Shown piece after piece: positions 6,822 to 10,189 of a DNA stretch of 10,189 nt; the stretch's first letter is position 1; each line of letters starts with the position of its first letter. This stretch comes from Promethearchaeota archaeon (GTDB taxonomy: Archaea; Asgardarchaeota; Lokiarchaeia; Sigynarchaeales; SOKP01): NCBI GenBank assembly GCA_016839655.1, contig JAEOTW010000349.1, forward strand, positions 1 to 10,189, written 5' to 3'. The translations under genes were made by a program, and so were the position numbers. The notes beneath the pieces were generated by a model. That model searched no databases. It worked only from the letters and a program-made list of their open reading frames with translations, and was not told the origin of the DNA.

Positions 6822-8375
6822 TTACCACCTCCCTTCTTTATTATCTTTTAAAAACATACCTGCAGCAATTCTACCACTAAGAATGCTGGCTGAAAATCCA
6901 CCACCGATATTTGTCCAAGCCCCACATTGATATAAGCCGGGAATAGGGCCTCTACTTTTTAGTCTAAGATTAGGTCCATCTAATAAATCTTGAGTATACC
7001 CATAAATTGCTCCTTCCATATTTTTTGAATATCGATAATAGGTTAAAGGTGTTGCTGCTTCAGCTACCTCTATATAATCCCGTATATCTGGACAAATAGT
7101 TTTTTCTATTAGTTCAACCATTTTATCCGCGAGATAATCTTTTACTTTATGATATTGATCGGGAGAGACATTATGCCAAAGTTTACCCATTTGTAAGGTT
7201 GTTATGCAAAGTTCTGCCGTTTCTGGAGGAGATATATCATTGTACACATGATTATAACACCCAGCTACAACAAATTTAGGAGCTTCTAGTTTTGCAAAAG
7301 TTTCATACGCTTTATCCATATCATCTGATTCACTTATTGCAAATTCATGAGCATTCAATCCTAATTCTTTATAAGAGGCATTTAATCCCAGATAAACCGA
7401 AAAGGCAGAAGGCCCTATTTCTGGAGCATATATTTTTTTTATATAATTCTCAGGCACAACTTCCCTCGGAAGCATTTTCATAGTTGTGCATATTGGGTTG
7501 ACATTTGATATTGCAGCTTGACATTTATATACATCTCCATTAAGTAATTCTACTCCTTTAACTCTCCCATCTTCAACGATTATTCTGTTTACTAATGCAT
7601 TATAACGTACATCACCACCCAACTCTTCAAAAGCTTTTACCATAGAAGTTGATAAGGCGTGTGATCGCCCAACTGGATAAGCTGCACCCCATTTCAAAAA
7701 AGTAATAATCATTGCGACATATGCATATGCATTTAATCTTGATGGAGGGACTCCAAGATATCCCCATAATTGTGCTATTACTGAAATTAACCTTTTATTT
7801 GTAAAGAATTTTTTAAAAAGTTCAGATAAAGTGATTCCCGAAACTCGTATAAGCCAAGGATGTTCCTTAAGGATTTCTGCTGGCGAATATTGACCTCTTC
7901 TTTTTATCATAAATTGAATTCCTTCTAAGACCTTCTGACACATATCAATAAATTCTTCTATTCCTTTCTTTTCTGAAGGAAATAACTCAATTAATTTTTC
8001 TGTGTATTCATCCAAACCAAGAGGAATACTTTCATTAAATCCATCTAAAAATACACTGCGATAAAATTCAGGAATTTGTTTAAATTGAATTTTGTCAGGA
8101 ATAACACCCAGTCTTTCTAAAAATCGATATAAACTACCTTTATTTTCTTCTGTTCCAATATCACTTAATTCATGTAATGCACTGTCGAATTCGAACCTAC
8201 CTCTTACAAATGAAGAAGCAAAACCACCTGGTACATTATGTTTTTCTAGTAACAGTACTTTTTTTCCTACTGAGGCAAGTTGACATGCTGCACCAAGTCC
8301 TCCAAGTCCAGCTCCAATAACTATAATAGGATAAGTGTCTACTACTCTACTCATATCATAAATACTATCATTCAT
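6822..8375 (-). CDS. CrtI/phytoene desaturase-like FAD-dependent oxidoreductase
   Basis: A 517-residue flavoprotein of the amine oxidase/CrtI superfamily. The N-terminal Rossmann motif GAGLGG (21-26) is followed by an acidic strand end, LLLEKHNVPGG (41-51), and FEFDSALHEL (61-70). The C-terminal FAD-binding block is GLYQCGAWTNIGGG (480-493) with LSGRIAAGMF. Relatives include phytoene desaturases, carotenoid isomerase CrtISO and retinol saturase RetSat; they oxidise, isomerise or reduce C=C bonds in isoprenoids. No carotenoid genes such as phytoene synthase are visible, and pairing with a reductase argues that electrons are fed in, so a saturase role is at least as likely as desaturation; that is inference. 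Start ATG 8375 has no SD. A second in-frame ATG, seven codons on, also lacks one and leaves the Rossmann strand intact. It lies 109 bases after the second crotonase. Confidence 0.88.
   Translation of the reverse strand: MNDSIYDMSRVVDTYPIIVIGAGLGGLGAACQLASVGKKVLLLEKHNVPGGFASSFVRGRFEFDSALHELSDIGTEENKGSLYRFLERLGVIPDKIQFKQIPEFYRSVFLDGFNESIPLGLDEYTEKLIELFPSEKKGIEEFIDMCQKVLEGIQFMIKRRGQYSPAEILKEHPWLIRVSGITLSELFKKFFTNKRLISVIAQLWGYLGVPPSRLNAYAYVAMIITFLKWGAAYPVGRSHALSTSMVKAFEELGGDVRYNALVNRIIVEDGRVKGVELLNGDVYKCQAAISNVNPICTTMKMLPREVVPENYIKKIYAPEIGPSAFSVYLGLNASYKELGLNAHEFAISESDDMDKAYETFAKLEAPKFVVAGCYNHVYNDISPPETAELCITTLQMGKLWHNVSPDQYHKVKDYLADKMVELIEKTICPDIRDYIEVAEAATPLTYYRYSKNMEGAIYGYTQDLLDGPNLRLKSRGPIPGLYQCGAWTNIGGGFSASILSGRIAAGMFLKDNKEGRW
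6825..6833 (-). promoter_or_regulatory. Ribosome binding site embedded in the end of the upstream gene
   Basis: GGGAGGTGG on the minus strand is the strongest SD sequence in the window, 5 bases before the ATG at 6819. It is formed by the last three sense codons (Gly-Arg-Trp) of the CrtI-like gene, whose TAA follows at 6824-6822. Ribosomes finishing the first gene are thus placed to start the second. Confidence 0.8.
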
Positions 8376-8484
8376 AAAAAATAATTCTATTAGATAACTT
8401 TTAAAACTATAGATTTTAAACTATATTTTTCAACAAATAAGAATAAAGTAAAAAGGAATCTCTCATCTTCATTAAAAATCTTAT
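8376..8484 (-). promoter_or_regulatory. Probable promoter region for the CrtI-like/reductase pair
   Basis: A 109-base AT-rich gap. On the minus strand TTTTAAAA at 8406-8399 is centred about 28 bases before the ATG at 8375, the distance expected for a TATA box serving a leaderless archaeal mRNA, and the start lacks an SD. A near direct repeat (plus strand: TTTTAAAACTATA at 8399-8411, TTTTAAACTATA at 8414-8425) overlaps it. A T-rich run (minus, about 8456-8442, CCTTTTTACTTTATTC) may end the upstream crotonase transcript. Confidence 0.35.
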
Positions 8485-9300
8485 TTAACGACCTATAAAT
8501 ATGGGATCTCTCTTTTCCTTAATAGCTTTCATAAACTCGTTAAAATCTTTTGAAGTAAAAGTTTTTCTTAATCCTCTGTTTTCTAAATCTAAGGTTCTTT
8601 CTAAGATATCTCTAAAATATGAGTGCATTGTCTTTTTTATCAATTTTAATGATAAAGTGGCACCTTTAGGTGGTATTAGTTCTAAGGCTTGTTCTCTCGT
8701 AAATGGTATTAAATCTTCTGGTGGTAGAACTTTATTTACGAGATTAAGTTCAAGAGCTCTCTGTGCATTGATTTTTTCACCAAAATAAATTATTTCTTTA
8801 GCTTTTTGAAATCCTACTAGTAATGGTAAAAGGAATGAACAAGCAAACTCTGGAATAATCCCATTTTTTGCGAAGAAAAAACCTAGCCAAGCATCTTCTG
8901 ACATGTAAATTAAATCAGCACATGCTAAAGGCATTGTAATACCTCCTCCAATAGCCATTCCATTAATAGCAGCTAAAACTGGTTTAGTAAAGTTCCAAAA
9001 TTTCATACAGACCTTTTTTTGGGCAATATCCATAAGATCAATCTCTGGATATTTTTTCATTTGTTCCATCATTTCTGGTTTAAAAAAACCTCCAGATGTA
9101 AAAGCATTTCCCCTAGGGTCTCCTGTAAGTATAAGCACTTTAGCATTTTTATCTCGTTCCATATCTTCTAAAACATAATATAATTCCAAGAAACTTATGT
9201 AGGTTACCGCGTTCCTTGCTTCTGGTCTTGAAATAGTGGCTGTACATATACCATTATCTTCCTTTTCATAAATAATATCTTCAAAATCTTCAACATTCAT
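8485..9300 (-). CDS. Enoyl-CoA hydratase/isomerase (crotonase family), isomerase-like active site
   Basis: A crotonase-fold protein of 271 residues. It has the first oxyanion-hole segment NAFTSGG (65-71) and the second, NGMAIGGG (113-120). Unlike the plus-strand crotonase it lacks both hydratase glutamates: the first position falls in ITMPLACAD (121-129) with no acid, and the second is Phe at about 143 in GFFFAKNGIIPEFACSFLLPLLVG (140-163). Instead Glu151 in IIPE matches the catalytic glutamate of ECI2/Eci1-type enoyl-CoA isomerases and of the large bacterial group with the FARRGIVPEACSS pattern. A double-bond shift or another CoA-ester reaction is therefore more likely than plain hydration. 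ATG 9300 has no SD within reach. The gene sits 115 bases after the acyl-CoA ligase and 109 bases before the CrtI-like gene on the same strand. Family certain; reaction inferred from the active-site alignment. Confidence 0.88.
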   Translation of the reverse strand: MNVEDFEDIIYEKEDNGICTATISRPEARNAVTYISFLELYYVLEDMERDKNAKVLILTGDPRGNAFTSGGFFKPEMMEQMKKYPEIDLMDIAQKKVCMKFWNFTKPVLAAINGMAIGGGITMPLACADLIYMSEDAWLGFFFAKNGIIPEFACSFLLPLLVGFQKAKEIIYFGEKINAQRALELNLVNKVLPPEDLIPFTREQALELIPPKGATLSLKLIKKTMHSYFRDILERTLDLENRGLRKTFTSKDFNEFMKAIKEKRDPIFIGR

Positions 9301-9370
9301 AATTAGCTTTAAATCATATTTTTTATTTTGAGTTAATTTTGAATTTATGTATATTTATTGTTAGACTTAG
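9301..9370 (-). promoter_or_regulatory. Possible promoter region of the second crotonase
   Basis: AT-rich sequence between the ligase terminator tract and the crotonase ATG at 9300. The minus strand carries ATAAATATACATAAATT (about 9358-9342) and an A-rich stretch about 20-30 bases before the ATG, either of which could act as a TATA element. There is no SD sequence before the start. The call is weak because almost any stretch here is AT-rich. Confidence 0.25.
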
Positions 9371-9405
9371 TAAAATTAAAAGAAAAGATACAAAAAAAGA
9401 AATAT
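9371..9405 (-). terminator. T-rich tract after the acyl-CoA ligase gene
   Basis: Starting about 10 bases after the ligase stop (9418-9416), the minus strand has TTTCTTTTTTTG followed by CTTTTCTTTTAATTTTA, two closely spaced T runs without a stem. This fits archaeal U-rich termination and would separate the ligase transcript from the crotonase gene downstream. Confidence 0.4.
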
Positions 9406-9415
9406 TATTATTTAT

Positions 9416-10189
9416 TTATTTTTTTTCTTCATCTCGGAGCGCTCTTTTTAACACTTTCCCGATAGTTGTTAGCGGGAGTTCTTCACGAAATTCCCATATC
9501 TTTGGGACTTCATATTTAGCAAGATTTTCTTCAGCATATTTCTGAATACTTCCTTTGATTTCTTCAGTTGCCTCAACTCCTTCTTTAAGCTGAACAACAG
9601 CTTTGACTATTTCTGCTCCAGGTCTATCAGGATTAGGAACCCCAATAATAGCTAATATTTGAATATCTGGATGTTTTGTCATTACTTCTTCAACATGAAC
9701 ACTATAAACTTTAAAACCACTTACTATTAACATATCTTTTGTACGATCTACTATTTTTAAATAGCCATCTTCATCAAAAGTACCTACATCACCAGTGTGA
9801 ATATAACCATCTTTATCAAACGTTGCAGCTGTTTGTTCAGGTTTGTTATGATACTGTTTTGCACAGGAAGGTCCTTTTATTAGGATCTCACCGGGTTTTC
9901 CAATTTCTTTTATTATCTCTCCAGTTTCTGTGTCTATTAGTTTAATATCTGTATCTGGCCACGGCAAACCAACTGTTCCTATTTTTTTCTTACCATACAT
10001 AGGATTAGCGCATATAACTACCGCAGTTTCAGTCATTCCGTAAACTTCAACAAATTTATTTTCTGAATGAAATTGTTTTTCAAATTCTTTTATCGCTTCT
10101 GGTGGAAAGGGAGCAGCACCACTTACATAAAGTGTTATATTTTCTAAAGTTTCCTTGGGGATTTTTTTTGACATTGGATTATTCTGAAC
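9416..10189 (-). CDS. AMP-forming acyl-CoA synthetase (ligase), C-terminal half; N-terminal end off window
   Basis: The last 257 residues of an ANL-superfamily adenylating enzyme. The frame stays open to base 10189 (first visible residues VQNNPMSKK), so the Met at 10174 is internal; roughly 300 residues, including the P-loop, should lie beyond the edge. Numbered from the first visible residue: SGAAPFP (23-29), the adenylate-binding YGMTET (50-55), YIHTGD (129-134), the hinge DRTKDMLIVSGFKVYSVHVEE (148-168), and the C-terminal lid with catalytic Lys245 in TTIGKVLKR. The order and motifs are those of fatty-acyl or aryl-acid CoA ligases, which use ATP and CoA to make an acyl-CoA with AMP and PPi. 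It would activate the acid made by the aldehyde oxidoreductase in the same array and supply the crotonases. Chain specificity cannot be judged without the N-terminal half. Family secure. Confidence 0.93.
   Translation of the reverse strand, partial: VQNNPMSKKIPKETLENITLYVSGAAPFPPEAIKEFEKQFHSENKFVEVYGMTETAVVICANPMYGKKKIGTVGLPWPDTDIKLIDTETGEIIKEIGKPGEILIKGPSCAKQYHNKPEQTAATFDKDGYIHTGDVGTFDEDGYLKIVDRTKDMLIVSGFKVYSVHVEEVMTKHPDIQILAIIGVPNPDRPGAEIVKAVVQLKEGVEATEEIKGSIQKYAEENLAKYEVPKIWEFREELPLTTIGKVLKRALRDEEKK

Noticed and set aside
6822..8375. Naming the flavoprotein a phytoene desaturase in carotenoid synthesis
   Set aside because: No phytoene synthase, cyclase or other carotenoid gene is visible, and the superfamily covers several reactions; only the broad family is supportable.
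8501..8788. Plus-strand frame of 95 residues inside the second crotonase
   Set aside because: Antisense shadow of a well-supported gene.
10172..10174. ATG at 10174 as the start of the acyl-CoA ligase
   Set aside because: The frame remains open to the window edge and the protein would lack the whole N-terminal half, including the P-loop; the gene is cut by the edge, not short.

Overview
The window is AT-rich (about one third G+C by eye) and gene-dense. It holds nine protein-coding genes, two of them cut by the window edges. I see no RNA gene, mobile element or CRISPR array. The content suggests an anaerobic archaeon: a tungsten-type aldehyde:ferredoxin oxidoreductase, an iron alcohol dehydrogenase, a free-standing SCP2 lipid-binding protein, crotonases and an acyl-CoA ligase, with T-rich gene ends, TATA-like boxes at archaeal distances and a mix of Shine-Dalgarno and SD-less starts. 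An Asgard-type (Lokiarchaeota-like) genome fits, but nothing here proves it and an anaerobic bacterium is not excluded.

Layout, left to right. Bases 1-914 (minus) hold the N-terminal part of a 2,4-dienoyl-CoA reductase-type flavoprotein of the Old Yellow Enzyme family, read from a TTG start. A divergent 233-base spacer follows, with a perfect 19-base palindrome near its right end. A plus-strand crotonase (1148-1972) comes next and ends 14 bases from a convergent minus-strand array. In transcription order that array is: acyl-CoA ligase C-terminal part (10189-9416), a second crotonase (9300-8485), a CrtI/phytoene-desaturase-like FAD oxidoreductase (8375-6822), an FAD/NAD/[2Fe-2S] reductase (6819-5620), an SCP2 protein (5519-5118), an iron alcohol dehydrogenase (5057-3858) and the aldehyde oxidoreductase (3840-1987).

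Gaps in the array are uneven. They are 2, 17 and 60 bases within the pairs CrtI-like/reductase, alcohol dehydrogenase/AOR and SCP2/alcohol dehydrogenase, but 100-115 bases before the SCP2 gene, the CrtI-like gene and the second crotonase. The genes after long gaps have weak or no SD sequence and may have their own promoters, so the array is probably several short transcription units.

Taken together, the genes suggest metabolism of a hydrophobic, unsaturated alcohol, aldehyde or acid. The alcohol dehydrogenase and AOR would interconvert alcohol, aldehyde and acid, the ligase would make the CoA thioester, and the dienoyl-CoA reductase and two crotonases would handle double bonds. The CrtI-like protein with its coupled reductase would add or remove a C=C bond, and SCP2 would carry the lipid. 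No thiolase, 3-hydroxyacyl-CoA dehydrogenase or acyl-CoA dehydrogenase is in the window, so this is not a complete beta-oxidation operon. The substrate is unknown.
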